Positions 18,280 through 27,771 are shown, numbered from the stretch's first letter. The stretch is 64,000 nt of DNA from Halobacillus litoralis (GCF_009856415.1 NZ_WMEZ01000007.1:118692-182691), one strand, 5' to 3'. The notes: generated from the letters alone by a model not told the origin. Program-made: numbers and translations.

Positions 18280-18447
18280 ATGTTGTATATTTTAGCTATA
18301 TTTTTACCACCTTTAGCTGTTTTGTTTACAGGAAAACCACTAAAGGCGCTATTGAATTTAATTTTAACTTTGATTTTTTATGTTCCGGGAGCCGTCCATG
18401 CGGCGGTAGTAGTGAAGGGGCATTATGACGAAAAAAAACGTGGATAA
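18280..18447 (+). CDS. YqaE/PMP3-family small membrane protein
   Basis: A 55-residue peptide with two hydrophobic segments: ILAIFLPPLAVLFTGK, then a stretch starting ALLNLILTLIF. The LPPLAVL core is characteristic of the UPF0057 (PMP3/YqaE) family, small membrane proteins linked to salt, cold or membrane stress in several organisms. ATG 18280 follows AAAGGA by about 10 bases. An open frame extends 20 codons upstream into the PAP2 gene but is not supported. Last gene before a convergent terminator. Confidence 0.85.
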   Translation: MLYILAIFLPPLAVLFTGKPLKALLNLILTLIFYVPGAVHAAVVVKGHYDEKKRG

Positions 18448-18489
18448 GAAAAAGTCTGATAGCACTTCACGTGCTGTCAGACTTTTTTC
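18447..18489. terminator. Bidirectional terminator
   Basis: AAAAGTCTGA with TCAGACTTTT, extended by TAGCAC/GTGCTG, forms a long stem between the PMP3 gene and the convergent queE. Confidence 0.92.
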
Positions 18490-18491
18490 TT

Positions 18492-19220
18492 TTATACTCC
18501 TCGCTTATTGCCCCAGACAAGTGCATGCACTTGTGGGAGGACGCGGACTTTATTCAGCTTTGATGAAGCGACAACTTGATCAATGAGCCACTCGTATTGA
18601 TCGAGGAGGTGGCTGGCTAATGTTCCTGCTTCGTTTTCTTCCAAATCATCATTTCCGACTTGTAAAAAGAAAGGCACATGAGGATAGCGACCGTGGACTT
18701 TTTCAGCGTAAATCAAATCGTCTTTATTGAAAATGACGACTTTCAAGCTCGTGTTTTTCCCACGGCCAGCAGCTTCAAGACGGGCAATAATATCGTCGAG
18801 AATATCCCAGTCCGTATTCATTTCGGAACTAGGCGGTTTAGGCGAGAGGGTCAGGTCATCAATTTGAGTGAACCATTCCTGCCAACGGCTTCCCTGCGTC
18901 TCAAGGGCTACTTCAATCCCTCTATCATGCAATGGATCGATAAGTTCATGCAGATTTTTTAAAAGAGCAGGATTCCCACCTGATATCGTAACATGATCGA
19001 ATTGATCGCCACCGGTATTGATCAATCGAGTCACAATTTCTTCTGAAGTTAACCGCTCGATGTCATGCTTGGCGCTTCCATCCCATGTAAAAGCGGAATC
19101 ACACCAAGCACAACTGTAATCACATCCGGCTGTACGGACGAACATCGTTTTTCTCCCGACAACCATTCCTTCTCCCTGAATGGTCGGTCCGAAAATTTCT
19201 AACACGGGAAACTTATTCAT
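18492..19220 (-). CDS. queE: 7-carboxy-7-deazaguanine synthase
   Basis: A 242-residue radical SAM enzyme that contracts 6-carboxy-tetrahydropterin to 7-carboxy-7-deazaguanine in queuosine synthesis. The 4Fe-4S-binding motif C-x3-C-x2-C is seen in CDYSCAWC at about residues 33-40. EIFGPTIQGEG at the N-terminus is a QueE hallmark, and TISGGNPALL is the SAM-contact region. It overlaps the end of queD by 8 bases, so the three que genes are translationally coupled. Last gene of the unit controlled by the preQ1 riboswitch. Confidence 0.95.
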   Translation of the reverse strand: MNKFPVLEIFGPTIQGEGMVVGRKTMFVRTAGCDYSCAWCDSAFTWDGSAKHDIERLTSEEIVTRLINTGGDQFDHVTISGGNPALLKNLHELIDPLHDRGIEVALETQGSRWQEWFTQIDDLTLSPKPPSSEMNTDWDILDDIIARLEAAGRGKNTSLKVVIFNKDDLIYAEKVHGRYPHVPFFLQVGNDDLEENEAGTLASHLLDQYEWLIDQVVASSKLNKVRVLPQVHALVWGNKRGV

Positions 19221-19680
19221 CCGTCATCCACTCCCGTCTTGCTTCTGCGTAACTTGTCGGTGTTTCATAAAGCTTTACAAATTCAACACGACATTTATTC
19301 GGGTCATCTTTTAAGGTATCTTCCATTTTCTTGTAAATCCAGACAACCATATTTTCAGCGGTTGTATTCATATTCGGTAGCGTATCATTCAAATATCTGT
19401 GGTCGAGATGGACCTCGATCTGTTCTTTCCAAATATACTTGATGTCACCGAAATCGATGACTAGCCCAATATCATCAACAAAGCCGCTGATACCAAAAAT
19501 CACTTTATACGTGTGTCCATGGAGGTTTTTGCATTTTCCTTCATAGCAATGCAAGTGATGGGCAGCATCAAAAGTGAATTCTTTACTGACAAGCACACGC
19601 TTTTGGTGGTATTTCAACTCGTGACGTTTGATGTCCTGGTCGATCTTCTGCAAGTTTTCCACGATGGTAAATCCGTACAT
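19213..19680 (-). CDS. queD: 6-carboxy-tetrahydropterin synthase
   Basis: A 155-residue T-fold enzyme that turns dihydroneopterin triphosphate into 6-carboxy-tetrahydropterin. Zinc ligands are in DAAHHLHCYEGKCKNLHGH (residues about 39-57), with the catalytic cysteine in GKCKN; LDHRYLND is also typical. The protein has an N-terminal extension of about 30 residues ([20 protein letters not shown]) compared with the shortest QueD proteins. The ATG at 19680 overlaps the queC stop. Confidence 0.94.
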   Translation of the reverse strand: MYGFTIVENLQKIDQDIKRHELKYHQKRVLVSKEFTFDAAHHLHCYEGKCKNLHGHTYKVIFGISGFVDDIGLVIDFGDIKYIWKEQIEVHLDHRYLNDTLPNMNTTAENMVVWIYKKMEDTLKDDPNKCRVEFVKLYETPTSYAEARREWMTDE

Positions 19681-20345
19681 TATTCAGTCACCTCTTTTTT
19701 CGCCACATAAGCTTCAAGTCCATTTCTGCGAAGTTCACAAGCTGGGCACTCCCCGCATCCATCTCCCCGGATACCGTTGTAGCAAGTTAATGTTTTTTCA
19801 CGAACGTAGTCAAAGGCATCGAGATCATCAGCCATTTCCCACGTTTCTGCCTTGTCGAGCCACATGAGAGGGGTGTGAATAACGAATTCATCATCCATCG
19901 AGAGATTTAGTGAGACATTCAAGGATTTAACAAAAACATCACGGCAGTCTGGATAACCGCTAAAGTCTGTCTCACACACTCCCGTAACAATATGTTTCGC
20001 GCCGATCTGTCGCGCAAGAATGGTAGCAAAAGACAAGAATAATAGATTTCTTCCCGGTACAAAAGTAGAAGGAAGTTCTCCATCTTCGCCATCTTTCACT
20101 TCAATATCATCCCTAGTTAAAGCATTAGGGGCGAGTTGGTTGAGTAAAGACATATCGAGGATATGGTGACGCACCTGCTGATCATCAGCGATTTCTTTCG
20201 CCACTTCAATTTCTTCTTTATGACGTTGATTGTAATCGAAAGTAACGACTTCAACGGAATCGAACTTCTTCAATGCCCAGAACAAACAAGTCGTACTGTC
20301 CTGTCCACCGCTGAATACAACCACAGCTTTATTATTTTTTTCCAT
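19680..20345 (-). CDS. queC: 7-cyano-7-deazaguanine synthase
   Basis: A 221-residue ATP-dependent enzyme that converts 7-carboxy-7-deazaguanine to preQ0. The PP-loop SGGQDSTT lies at residues 12-19. The zinc site is built from [16 protein letters not shown] near the C-terminus. It is first in the queC-queD-queE order and follows the riboswitch terminator by about 55 bases, with a GGAGAA-type ribosome-binding site. Expression should fall when preQ1 is abundant. Confidence 0.95.
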   Translation of the reverse strand: MEKNNKAVVVFSGGQDSTTCLFWALKKFDSVEVVTFDYNQRHKEEIEVAKEIADDQQVRHHILDMSLLNQLAPNALTRDDIEVKDGEDGELPSTFVPGRNLLFLSFATILARQIGAKHIVTGVCETDFSGYPDCRDVFVKSLNVSLNLSMDDEFVIHTPLMWLDKAETWEMADDLDAFDYVREKTLTCYNGIRGDGCGECPACELRRNGLEAYVAKKEVTE

Positions 20346-20400
20346 TAAAAAATTCTCCTTTCATCATTGAAAAAGAGAATTCTACACACCCAAAACCATT

Positions 20401-20472
20401 AAAAAAACCGCACCTAAGGCAAGGTACAGTTCCATCCTTAGTTTTTTATAGAGGGTGTCGCTAGAACCTCTC
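20401..20472 (-). promoter_or_regulatory. preQ1-I riboswitch with terminator
   Basis: On the minus strand the aptamer (20472-20438) reads AGAGGTTCTAGCGACACCCT, then CTATAAAAAACTAA, the small H-type pseudoknot of preQ1 class I. It is followed by a stem (ACTGTACC with GGTGCGGT) and seven T at 20432-20401, an intrinsic terminator. Binding of preQ1 is expected to favour termination before queC. Confidence 0.93.
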
Positions 20473-20495
20473 CTGCCCTGAAGCAGACTTTATTT

Positions 20496-20524
20496 AATTT
20501 ACCCTACTCATCTTAACACGACAA
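20496..20524 (-). promoter_or_regulatory. Promoter of the queC operon
   Basis: Minus strand TTGTCG (20524-20519), 17 bases, then TAAATT (20501-20496). Modest match to sigma-A, correctly placed about 25 bases upstream of the preQ1 aptamer. Confidence 0.5.
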
Positions 20525-20590
20525 TATGCCCCTGGAAACCCTGACATATATAGTTTACCTACATGAGCTTTATTGAACAATATGGCAGGA

Positions 20591-21121
20591 TTCTTGAGGA
20601 CTCAGTTTCGAGACTTTTGTTGAGTGGGTGGGGCTGCGGGGAATGACTCGCTTTCCGCGGGAGCGCGGTGAGCCTCCTCAGGCTAACGCCTTGCGGGGTC
20701 TCACCATGCACTTTTTTCCCGCAGGAGTCTCGCCATTCCCCTCCGCCCCTTCGCCATATTCAGGGACTCGAAACCACCTCTAAGTTCAGTAGCTATCTAC
20801 CTTGATGGGAGTGTAAGGTTAAACTCCCCATTCCTTGGTTTATGAATCCTGAAAGCTTGATACAATGCGCTTTATGCTTCTAACAGTCGGATAGTGGAAG
20901 ACAAGCCAAATTGGTATAAGGGTTCGTTTCTCCTTTGCATGGAATGGGGTGGTTGGGAAGCTGCGAGACTCCCGTGGGAATGGAGTGGCTGGCGAGACCC
21001 CGCAGAGCGAAGCTCGAGGAGGCTTGCCGTCATCCCCACAGGAAAGCGAGTAGCTTCCCAACCACCCCTGACCGCCTATATAGCAAACGAACCCCGGTTA
21101 TCTCGAAACTGAGTCTTACAC
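20591..21121. repeat. MITE-like repeat element, copy A
   Basis: A 530-bp element bounded by inverted ends. The left end has GACTCAGTTTCGAGAC (20599-20614) and the right end ATCTCGAAACTGAGTC (21100-21115). Two GC-rich arms of about 170 bp, each able to form long hairpins (for example CGCTTTCCGCGGGAGCGCGG on the left), flank an AT-rich centre near 20770-20930. Related copies lie at 25963 and 52637. No transposase gene is inside; short ORFs in it are side effects of the palindromes. The left flank GGCAGGATT is shared with copy B and nearly with copy C, so the unit may extend beyond the listed end. Confidence 0.75.
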
Positions 21122-21198
21122 AAACGGGGGCGATAATGGAAGAAGGGGCTATGAAAATGGGAAACTGAAAAACTTTTAAGAAGAATGTGTTTATTGTG

Positions 21199-21226
21199 TT
21201 GACTTCTGCATATGATTTTGTATAAT
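21199..21226 (+). promoter_or_regulatory. Sigma-A promoter of argGH
   Basis: TTGACT (21199-21204), 16 bases, then TATAAT (21221-21226), directly upstream of the T-box leader. Confidence 0.82.
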
Positions 21227-21235
21227 TATAAACAA

Positions 21236-21487
21236 TTCATTATAAAAATACATTCATGGACGAAGAGAGTACGTATGAAGCTGATCGACAGCGAGCCGGG
21301 GGCGGTGGAAGCCTGGTGACGGATTGATACGGAATCGCACTTCTGAGATGTTCGGTGAAACAAGTAGCCAGAACCGGGAGCCCCCGTTATCAGCTTCGAG
21401 TTGGTCTGACATACAGACAATGAGAGTGGCACCGCGGATGATTCAAAATCCGTCTCTTACCCCAGGTAGGAGACGGATTTTTTTATG
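21236..21487 (+). promoter_or_regulatory. T-box leader (tRNA-Arg specific) of argGH
   Basis: The leader has a stem I with the AGTA/GAA loop E signature (GAGAGTACG near 21258 and GGAATCGCAC near 21331). The codon after GAA-T is CGC, an arginine specifier followed by A as usual. The T-box core GTGGCACCGCGG (about 21426-21437) follows. The terminator stem is AATCCGTCTC with GAGACGGATT and a T run (21446-21486). Uncharged tRNA-Arg should stabilise the antiterminator and allow argGH transcription. Confidence 0.92.
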
Positions 21488-21512
21488 GACAATAATTGAG
21501 GAGGTTATTCAT

Positions 21513-22748
21513 ATGACAAAACCAAAAGTAGTATTAGCTTATTCCGGTGGATTGGACACATCGATTTCTATTAAATGGATTCAGGAAAAGTACGGGTATG
21601 ATGTCATCGCTTTAGGCTTGGATGTCGGTGAAGGGAAAGACTTGGAAACGATCCGTAAAAAGGCGTTGGATGTTGGAGCGATCAAAGCGATTATGGTGGA
21701 CGCGAAAGAGATATTGGCTGAAGAATACTTGATGCCGGCCCTTAAAGCGAATGCTCTTTATGAAGGGAAGTACCCTTTATCCTCTGCACTTTCCCGTCCG
21801 CTCATTTCTAAACTGCTCGTTGAAGTAGCCGAGCAGGAGGGAGCAGTTGCTGTCGCTCACGGTTGTACAGGTAAGGGGAACGACCAGGTCCGTTTTGAAG
21901 TTTCTATACAGGCATTGAATCCTGATCTTGAAGTCATTGCACCTGTTCGTGAATGGGGAATGACACGTGATGAACAAATCATTTATGCAGAAGAGAATGG
22001 AATTCCGATTCCTGTCAACCTGGAGAACCCATTCTCTATTGATGCAAACATCTGGGGCCGTGCTTGTGAAGCTGGAGTGCTTGAGGATCCTTGGAAAGAA
22101 GCTCCCGAAGCAGCGTATGCTTGGACCAATCCAATTGAAGAGACACCTGATCAGCCGGAAACCCTTGAAATTGATTTCATAGAAGGAAAGCCTGTTGGAT
22201 TGAATGGAGAAAAAATGGAGCTTGTTCCGCTCATTGAGTACTTGAACGAACTGGGAGGCAAACATGGGGTTGGCAGAATTGATCATACAGAAAATCGTCT
22301 TGTTGGAATTAAATCAAGAGAAGTGTATGAAAACCCTGCAGCTATGATTTTGATCAATGCGCATAAAGAACTGGAGTTCCTGACTCAAACGAGAGAGGTT
22401 TCTCAATACAAAACCAATGTTGATCAGCAGCTTTCTAAAATCATTTACGACGGTCTTTGGTATTCACCACTACAACCGGCTCTATCTGCATTCGTTGATT
22501 CTACGCAGCAAGTCGTCACAGGGACCGTTAAAGTGAAGTTGTTCAAGGGGCACCATACAGTGATTGGTAAGAAATCACCGGTCAGTCTATATAATGAAGA
22601 ACTATCCACCTATTCAAAGGAAGATGCGTTTGATCACAATGCAGCTGTCGGTTTCATAAAGTTGTGGGGATTGCCGACAAAAGTCCATGCGGACGTCCAT
22701 AAAGGAGCGAAGTTACTGGATCAAGCGGTGGTGAGCCAGCATGACTAA
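21513..22748 (+). CDS. argG: Argininosuccinate synthase
   Basis: A 411-residue cytosolic enzyme joining citrulline and aspartate with ATP. The PP-loop AYSGGLDTS lies at residues 9-17. [15 protein letters not shown] and the loop [15 protein letters not shown] are typical of bacterial ArgG. ATG 21513 is chosen because GAGGAGG lies 7-10 bases upstream and the protein then starts [11 protein letters not shown]. The open frame running back through the T-box leader is not coding. The stop overlaps argH by 8 bases. Other arg genes are not in the window. Confidence 0.97.
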   Translation: MTKPKVVLAYSGGLDTSISIKWIQEKYGYDVIALGLDVGEGKDLETIRKKALDVGAIKAIMVDAKEILAEEYLMPALKANALYEGKYPLSSALSRPLISKLLVEVAEQEGAVAVAHGCTGKGNDQVRFEVSIQALNPDLEVIAPVREWGMTRDEQIIYAEENGIPIPVNLENPFSIDANIWGRACEAGVLEDPWKEAPEAAYAWTNPIEETPDQPETLEIDFIEGKPVGLNGEKMELVPLIEYLNELGGKHGVGRIDHTENRLVGIKSREVYENPAAMILINAHKELEFLTQTREVSQYKTNVDQQLSKIIYDGLWYSPLQPALSAFVDSTQQVVTGTVKVKLFKGHHTVIGKKSPVSLYNEELSTYSKEDAFDHNAAVGFIKLWGLPTKVHADVHKGAKLLDQAVVSQHD

Positions 22749-24114
22749 ATTGTGGGGCGGTCGTTTTACAAAGCCTACAAATAAATTGGTGGAAGAGTAC
22801 ACCTCTTCCATCACCTTTGATCAAAAACTGGCCTTACAGGATATCGAAGGCAGTATTGCTCACGTGGAAATGCTCGGTGCATGTGCCATCATTGAAATGA
22901 ATGAAGTGATGCAAATTAAGGAAGGACTGCTTACGATTAAAGAGAAAGTGAAAAAAGGGGACGTCACTTTTTCAGTAGAGCACGAAGATATTCATATGAA
23001 TATAGAAAAACTGCTCATTGATGAGATCGGACCGGTCGGAGGGAAGCTGCATACCGGCAGAAGCCGGAACGATCAAGTTGCGACAGATATGCACCTTTAT
23101 CTACGTGAAAAAACAAAGGGTTTGATGGAATTAGTAGAAGCGGTTCAATCCTCCCTGTTGGAGCAGGCGGAACAACATGTGGAAACCATTCTCCCGGGGT
23201 ACACCCATTTGCAGCGTGCTCAGCCCGTCTCTTTTGGGCACCACTTAATGGCTTACTTTTGGATGTTTGAGAGAGATAAGGAACGTTTGCGGGATAGTTT
23301 GAAACGAATCAACTGGTCTCCGCTTGGGGCAGCGGCTCTTGCAGGGACGCCCTATCCAATTGACAGACAAATGACAGCGGATGCTTTAGGGTTCGATCAA
23401 CCTTATCCGAATTCATTGGATGCCGTCAGTGATCGTGATTTTATCCTTGAGTTTTTATCTATTTCCTCTATTATGATTACACATATTTCTCGTTTGTCCG
23501 AAGAGCTGATTCTATGGGGAAGTCAGGAGTTTCAATTCGTAGAATTGGATGATGCTTTTTGTACGGGTTCGAGCATCATGCCCCAGAAGAAAAATCCTGA
23601 CGTGCCTGAACTCCTTCGTGGAAAAACGGGAAGAATCTATGGCCATTTAATGGGATTGCTCACATTACTGAAAGGCCTGCCTCTCGCTTACAACAAAGAT
23701 ATGCAGGAAGATAAAGAGGGGATGTTCGATACGGTTGAGACCCTTGAAGGTGCCTTGTCTTTGTTAGCACCGATGCTTGCATCGATGCAGGTCAAAGGGG
23801 ATCAAATGAAGAATGCTGTAAACGAAGACTATTCGAATGCCACTGATATAGCTGATTACTTGGCCGTCAAAGGAATGCCGTTCAGAGAAGCGCATGAAGT
23901 GATCGGGAAAATTGTTTTGTACTCAATTCAAAAGGACAAATACTTGTTGGATTTGACGCTTAAAGAATATCAGGAATTTTCTTCACTCTTTGAAGTGGAT
24001 ATTTTTGATAAACTAAACCCGAATCAAGTCGTAGCTGCGCGGAACAGTGAAGGCGGAACGGGGTTTGATCAAGTGCAAAAACAAATACAGCTGGCAAAAG
24101 AACATCTCTCTTAA
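22741..24114 (+). CDS. argH: Argininosuccinate lyase
   Basis: A 457-residue enzyme of the fumarase/aspartase superfamily that splits argininosuccinate into arginine and fumarate. The signature loop [12 protein letters not shown] near residue 277 carries the catalytic serine. N-terminal [25 protein letters not shown] and [14 protein letters not shown] are standard. Its ATG lies inside the end of argG, so the two are coupled. The stop codon lies within the stem of the transcription terminator. Confidence 0.97.
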   Translation: MTKLWGGRFTKPTNKLVEEYTSSITFDQKLALQDIEGSIAHVEMLGACAIIEMNEVMQIKEGLLTIKEKVKKGDVTFSVEHEDIHMNIEKLLIDEIGPVGGKLHTGRSRNDQVATDMHLYLREKTKGLMELVEAVQSSLLEQAEQHVETILPGYTHLQRAQPVSFGHHLMAYFWMFERDKERLRDSLKRINWSPLGAAALAGTPYPIDRQMTADALGFDQPYPNSLDAVSDRDFILEFLSISSIMITHISRLSEELILWGSQEFQFVELDDAFCTGSSIMPQKKNPDVPELLRGKTGRIYGHLMGLLTLLKGLPLAYNKDMQEDKEGMFDTVETLEGALSLLAPMLASMQVKGDQMKNAVNEDYSNATDIADYLAVKGMPFREAHEVIGKIVLYSIQKDKYLLDLTLKEYQEFSSLFEVDIFDKLNPNQVVAARNSEGGTGFDQVQKQIQLAKEHLS

Positions 24115-24131
24115 AAGAGGTGTTCTTTTTT
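24097..24131 (+). terminator. Terminator of argGH, overlapping the argH stop
   Basis: AAGAACATCTC and GAGGTGTTCTT pair around the argH stop codon, then a T run follows. Confidence 0.85.
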
Positions 24132-24158
24132 ATGGCCCCATCAAGAGGTTCGTCAAAG

Positions 24159-24184
24159 GTTTGAAAAAGAAAAGAGAAGGATAT
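24159..24184 (+). promoter_or_regulatory. Sigma-B-like promoter
   Basis: GTTTGA (24159-24164), 14 bases, then GGATAT (24179-24184). This is close to the general stress consensus GTTTAA-N12-14-GGGTAT and lies 38 bases before the next start codon. Confidence 0.5.
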
Positions 24185-24221
24185 TATAACCATACCACCT
24201 TTTATAGAGAGGGATGATCGT

Positions 24222-24560
24222 ATGGCAAAGACAATTCAAGCTTACTTTTCCACAGAAAATGATGCAGAAAGTGCAAAAGCATCGTTACAATCTTTATCGG
24301 TCGATCAGGATACAGTAGAAGCAATCCCTGAGGATGCAGACATGACTCCAATTGTTCCTGTGGCAGGGTCAACGAATTCTGGGGGAGGAACTTTCAACTT
24401 TACGGAGGTTGTCTCGCCTAAACATGACCGGGACAGTGCACTATCTGATAAAAAGCATTTAACGCACGTGCTCCATTTTTCTATTAAAGAAGAGGAATAC
24501 GATCGAGCCATCCAAGTGATCAAAGAGCATAATGGTCATATGGACAAAAAAGATTTTTAA
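24222..24560 (+). CDS. Small acidic protein, possibly stress-related
   Basis: A 112-residue acidic soluble protein of no firmly recognised family. The N-terminus KTIQAYFSTENDAESAKASL and the C-terminus HVLHFSIKEEEYDRAIQVIK look like the two halves of a beta-alpha-beta ferredoxin-like fold, joined by a glycine-rich linker (SGGGTFNFTE). It loosely recalls the YflT/general stress 17M type of protein. The sigma-B-like promoter upstream agrees with that but does not prove it. GAGGGATGA gives the ribosome-binding site. Single-gene unit with its own terminator. Confidence 0.7.
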   Translation: MAKTIQAYFSTENDAESAKASLQSLSVDQDTVEAIPEDADMTPIVPVAGSTNSGGGTFNFTEVVSPKHDRDSALSDKKHLTHVLHFSIKEEEYDRAIQVIKEHNGHMDKKDF

Positions 24561-24568
24561 AAACATTA

Positions 24569-24606
24569 ACCCCTGCAGTGACGTAATGAGTCCGCAGGGG
24601 TTTTTT
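24569..24606. terminator. Terminator between convergent genes
   Basis: CCCCTGC and GCAGGGG enclose a 17-base loop and are followed by TTTTTT on the plus strand. Confidence 0.8.
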
Positions 24607-24620
24607 AGTGAATAATCCGC

Positions 24621-25808
24621 CTACATATACAAACTTGCCAAAAAGATTCCCATCGTTTCCTGATAGATTTCATCAAACTGCTCAAGGGGAAGAGGGTTCA
24701 CCCCCGACCCTAATTCTACTGTGAATCCAGGTTGTCGAAAGTCTTGAATGAACCAATCCTTATAGCCCGAAAAGCTATCTACATATCGGATGGGTTTGTA
24801 GCCACTAACCCTTTCAAATTCATTGACAATCGTCATGGATCGAGGAGGTTCAAGGCCCTCGTATCCCCAGTAGATCACTTCTCCTTGTGTGTGGAAAGCA
24901 AGCATTTTTTCAAAATTACGGGCACCCGCAAGCTCAGCCATTGCAACCGTCTCAGGTTCTGTTAACGGTTGATAGCCAGGGAAGTCTCTTGGAGCGGGGG
25001 ATGTTGGTTTTCTTGCTGCGTCGACCTCCCATTTGGCCGGGTATTGGTTATTTAAATCCACCCCTCGGATATTTGCTTTCCATCCGGAAAAATCAGTATT
25101 TCCATCATTGATACGTAACGCCAACTCCCCGAAATCTCCTTCGGGTGGTCCGTTCAAAACGAGGTCAACGCCATCAGGATCGACCATAGGAACAATAGAT
25201 AGTGTCACTTCATTGTAAAAAGGATTGATTTCTAAGCCTCGAATGGTCTCTTTATTTGTTAAGGCGAGCAAGTAGTCATTTAAAAATTGCATAATGACGG
25301 CAGTGGTAATCCACTCATTTGCATGGAAAGAACCATTCCAATGCACCACTTTCGGACCACGGCCAATTTGAAGTTCTACAAGATCTTTTCCCATTACACT
25401 ATTACCAATCGTCTGTCTCCTGACAAATGGATAAAGTTCGTAAAGTTCACTCAAATCAGTAGTTAGTACGTTAAAGTCATAAGGGCGGTTTCCATCGACT
25501 ACTCTATAGCTTACTTGGACGGGGAGGGATAAAAACTGACCGATTTGAAGCATTCTAGGATTGACGGAAGGGTTTAACAATGCGATGGCATCCAAAGAAA
25601 TCCTACGCTCACTGGCAATTTTCCAAAAGGTATCCCCGGATTGAATCCGGTATTGGCTCGTTTCATAACCAGGGATACGAATGGTTTGTCCAATCTGAAG
25701 CGAAGATGGTTCCGCTTGTGGATTAGAATCTATGATTAAATCCAACGGTACGTTAAAAAGAGTCGAGTAGTACCATAACGAATCACCACTTCTTACTTTA
25801 ACGTCCAT
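24621..25808 (-). CDS. LysM-containing M14 peptidase (gamma-D-glutamyl-diamino acid endopeptidase type)
   Basis: A 395-residue zinc carboxypeptidase-like enzyme with two N-terminal LysM domains (residues about 2-47 and 50-96) that bind peptidoglycan. The M14 domain has the zinc motif SFHANEW near residue 155-161, a later histidine in LAFHTQGE, and the catalytic glutamate in FTVELGSG. The architecture matches endopeptidase I of spore-forming bacilli, which cuts the gamma-D-Glu to diaminopimelate bond of wall peptides during sporulation or recycling. No signal peptide is visible, in keeping with that enzyme. AGGGGGG lies before the ATG. Single-gene unit. Confidence 0.9.
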   Translation of the reverse strand: MDVKVRSGDSLWYYSTLFNVPLDLIIDSNPQAEPSSLQIGQTIRIPGYETSQYRIQSGDTFWKIASERRISLDAIALLNPSVNPRMLQIGQFLSLPVQVSYRVVDGNRPYDFNVLTTDLSELYELYPFVRRQTIGNSVMGKDLVELQIGRGPKVVHWNGSFHANEWITTAVIMQFLNDYLLALTNKETIRGLEINPFYNEVTLSIVPMVDPDGVDLVLNGPPEGDFGELALRINDGNTDFSGWKANIRGVDLNNQYPAKWEVDAARKPTSPAPRDFPGYQPLTEPETVAMAELAGARNFEKMLAFHTQGEVIYWGYEGLEPPRSMTIVNEFERVSGYKPIRYVDSFSGYKDWFIQDFRQPGFTVELGSGVNPLPLEQFDEIYQETMGIFLASLYM

Positions 25809-26484
25809 AAGAGCCCCCCTTTTTTACAGTCCTTTTTATAACTATATGGAAAATGGATGAATTGATGAACAAACATCTCTCGACCAATTTTCATGAATCC
25901 CAACATACACCTTCTTTTTCAGGTACAATAAAGGAATGGTCTTATTCAGCTAACTGGCAGGATTGTTGAAGACTCGATTTCGAAACTTTTGTTAAAGTTT
26001 AGGGCTCCGGGAAAAGGTTCGCTTTCCGTGGGCGAGTGATGAGCCTCCTCGAGCTAACGCTCTGCGGGGTCTCATCTACCACGCACTTCCCACAGGAGTC
26101 TCACCTTTTCCCTCCGCCCCTTTACCAAATGAGGTTCTCGAAATCCCTCTTAATAGTAACCTGCCTAGTTGTGTTGTGAAATCCTGTTTAATCTGCGTCG
26201 ATATAGGATTCTTAACCATAAAAGCTCATATTACTGGAAGGTAGTTTCGAAAATTTCTTCCGGCTAGTGGGCGGAGGGGAATGGCGAGACTCCTGCGGGA
26301 CAAAAGTGCATGGTGAGACCCCGCAGGACGCAGTCCGAGGAGGCTCACCGCGCTCCCGCGGAAAGCGAGCTATTCCCCGCAGCCCCATCCACACAACAAA
26401 AGTCTCGAAACTGAGTCTTCAAGAAAAGGGAGCTTATGTGGGATAAATGACGGATTTAAATTTATAGAAAGTAGTGAAAAATAT
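25809..26484. other. Intergenic region filled mostly by repeat copy B
   Basis: About 675 bases without a gene. The left 150 bases serve the M14 peptidase upstream area. Bases 25963-26425 are a repeat element (listed separately). Only about 60 bases remain between the element and the helicase start, and no strong promoter is visible there. Confidence 0.7.
25963..26425. repeat. MITE-like repeat element, copy B
   Basis: A 463-bp relative of copy A. Inverted ends are GACTCGATTTCGAAAC (left, 25971-25986) and GTCTCGAAACTGAGTC (right, 26402-26417). Two GC-rich hairpin arms lie at about 26005-26125 and 26265-26390. The right arm contains CGCTCCCGCGGAAAGCGAG, the reverse complement of the left arm of copy A, so the arms exist in both orientations. 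No transposase is encoded. Confidence 0.75.
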
Positions 26485-27657
26485 ATGAAACCATTTGAAA
26501 AATTAGGAATATCGAAAGAGTTGACTGAAAAGCTGAAGAGGCAGGGAATTGCTTCACCGACTCCTGTACAGGAACAAGCGATTCCGCCATTAATGGATGG
26601 GAAAGACATCATAGGTCAAGCTCAGACGGGAACAGGAAAAACGTTCGCATTCGTCTTGCCTATTTTAGAGAAGGTAGACACGTCGTTGGAAACTGTTCAA
26701 GCTTTGATCATCACCCCGACGAGAGAATTGGCTTTGCAAATAACTCATGAAGTAAATAAACTTAAGAATGAGGATACGCATGTTTTAGCTGTGTATGGTG
26801 GTCAGGATGTAGCGAAACAAGCGAACAAATTAAATGGAAAAGCCCATGTTGTCATAGCGACACCAGGCCGTTTACTGGATCACTTGAGACGAGAAACGGT
26901 CGAGCTTATGAATATTCAACAGCTGGTCATTGATGAAGCTGATCAAATGTTGGAAGCAGGATTTCTGCCTGATGTACAGGATATTATTGAGCAGTGTGGA
27001 TCAAACAGGCAGACGATGTTATTTTCAGCGACAATCACCTCCCAAGTCCATTCATTAGCAAAAAAAATTACCCATAATCCAGAGCGGATTGAAGTCAAAG
27101 AGGAAAAAGTGACGGTCTCTAACATTAAACAACTGTTATATGAAACGACCGATCGAGCAAAGCAGGATGCTCTTATTCAAATCATGAGCGAGCACCGACC
27201 ATTTCTTGCGGTCATCTTTTGTAGAACAAAACGCAGAGCGAAAAAGCTGAATGACGCCTTGACTGCCAAAGGGTATGAATCTGATGAACTCCACGGTGAC
27301 CTTTCTCAGGCTAAAAGGGAAAAGGTCATGCAGCGATTCCGTGATGCTAAAATTCAGTACCTTGTAGCTACAGACGTAGCGGCGAGGGGCCTTGATGTGG
27401 AAGGGATCACACACGTGTTCAACTATGATATTCCACAAGACCCTGAAAGTTATATTCACCGGATCGGCAGAACAGGGAGAGCAGGAGGCAAGGGATTGGC
27501 GATTACTTTTGCAGCGCCTAAAGATAAGGCTGCTCTTAAACAAATCGAACAGCATATCAAACAAAAGTTAGAAAGAAGGTCTATGGAGCATCTTTCTCCT
27601 GGGAAAAGAGAAAAAGAGGAAGAGAAAAATCCCCGCCATAAAAAAAGAAGAAGATAA
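26485..27657 (+). CDS. DEAD-box RNA helicase
   Basis: A 390-residue ATP-dependent RNA helicase with the full motif set. These are the Q motif TPVQEQAIP, motif I AQTGTGKT near residue 49-56, Ia [25 protein letters not shown], and [12 protein letters not shown]. The short basic tail ([17 protein letters not shown]) probably binds RNA; there is no extra RNA-binding domain like that of DbpA/YxiN. Roles of such proteins include ribosome assembly and mRNA turnover, especially in the cold. The ribosome-binding site is weak (AGTAGTGA). It cannot be assigned to CshA, CshB or YfmL with confidence. Confidence 0.9.
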   Translation: MKPFEKLGISKELTEKLKRQGIASPTPVQEQAIPPLMDGKDIIGQAQTGTGKTFAFVLPILEKVDTSLETVQALIITPTRELALQITHEVNKLKNEDTHVLAVYGGQDVAKQANKLNGKAHVVIATPGRLLDHLRRETVELMNIQQLVIDEADQMLEAGFLPDVQDIIEQCGSNRQTMLFSATITSQVHSLAKKITHNPERIEVKEEKVTVSNIKQLLYETTDRAKQDALIQIMSEHRPFLAVIFCRTKRRAKKLNDALTAKGYESDELHGDLSQAKREKVMQRFRDAKIQYLVATDVAARGLDVEGITHVFNYDIPQDPESYIHRIGRTGRAGGKGLAITFAAPKDKAALKQIEQHIKQKLERRSMEHLSPGKREKEEEKNPRHKKRRR

Positions 27658-27662
27658 GCTGA

Positions 27663-27694
27663 AACCAGAGTCCCTTCTAGACTCTGGTTTTTTA
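27663..27694 (+). terminator. Terminator after helicase
   Basis: AACCAGAGTC and GACTCTGGTT with a 7-base loop and a T run. Confidence 0.92.
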
Positions 27695-27735
27695 TTTGGT
27701 CTTTATAAAAAATTGCTACTAAAAAAACAATAACA

Positions 27736-27764
27736 TTGAGGGGAGTTCTGAAATATGATACATT
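27736..27764 (+). promoter_or_regulatory. Possible promoter of yrrT-luxS-mccAB
   Basis: TTGAGG (27736-27741), 17 bases, then TACATT (27759-27764). The match is moderate, but the spacing is right and it places the start near 27771, at the edge of an inverted repeat operator. Confidence 0.4.
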
Positions 27765-27771
27765 ATAAGCA

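Noticed and set aside
20840..21168. ORFs of 72-77 codons on both strands in repeat copy A
   Set aside because: They lie in self-complementary GC-rich arms, overlap on both strands and lack ribosome-binding sites; the same happens in copies B and C.
21777..22286. 169-codon ORF antisense to argG
   Set aside because: It is a shadow of a conserved enzyme gene, with a composition typical of antisense frames.
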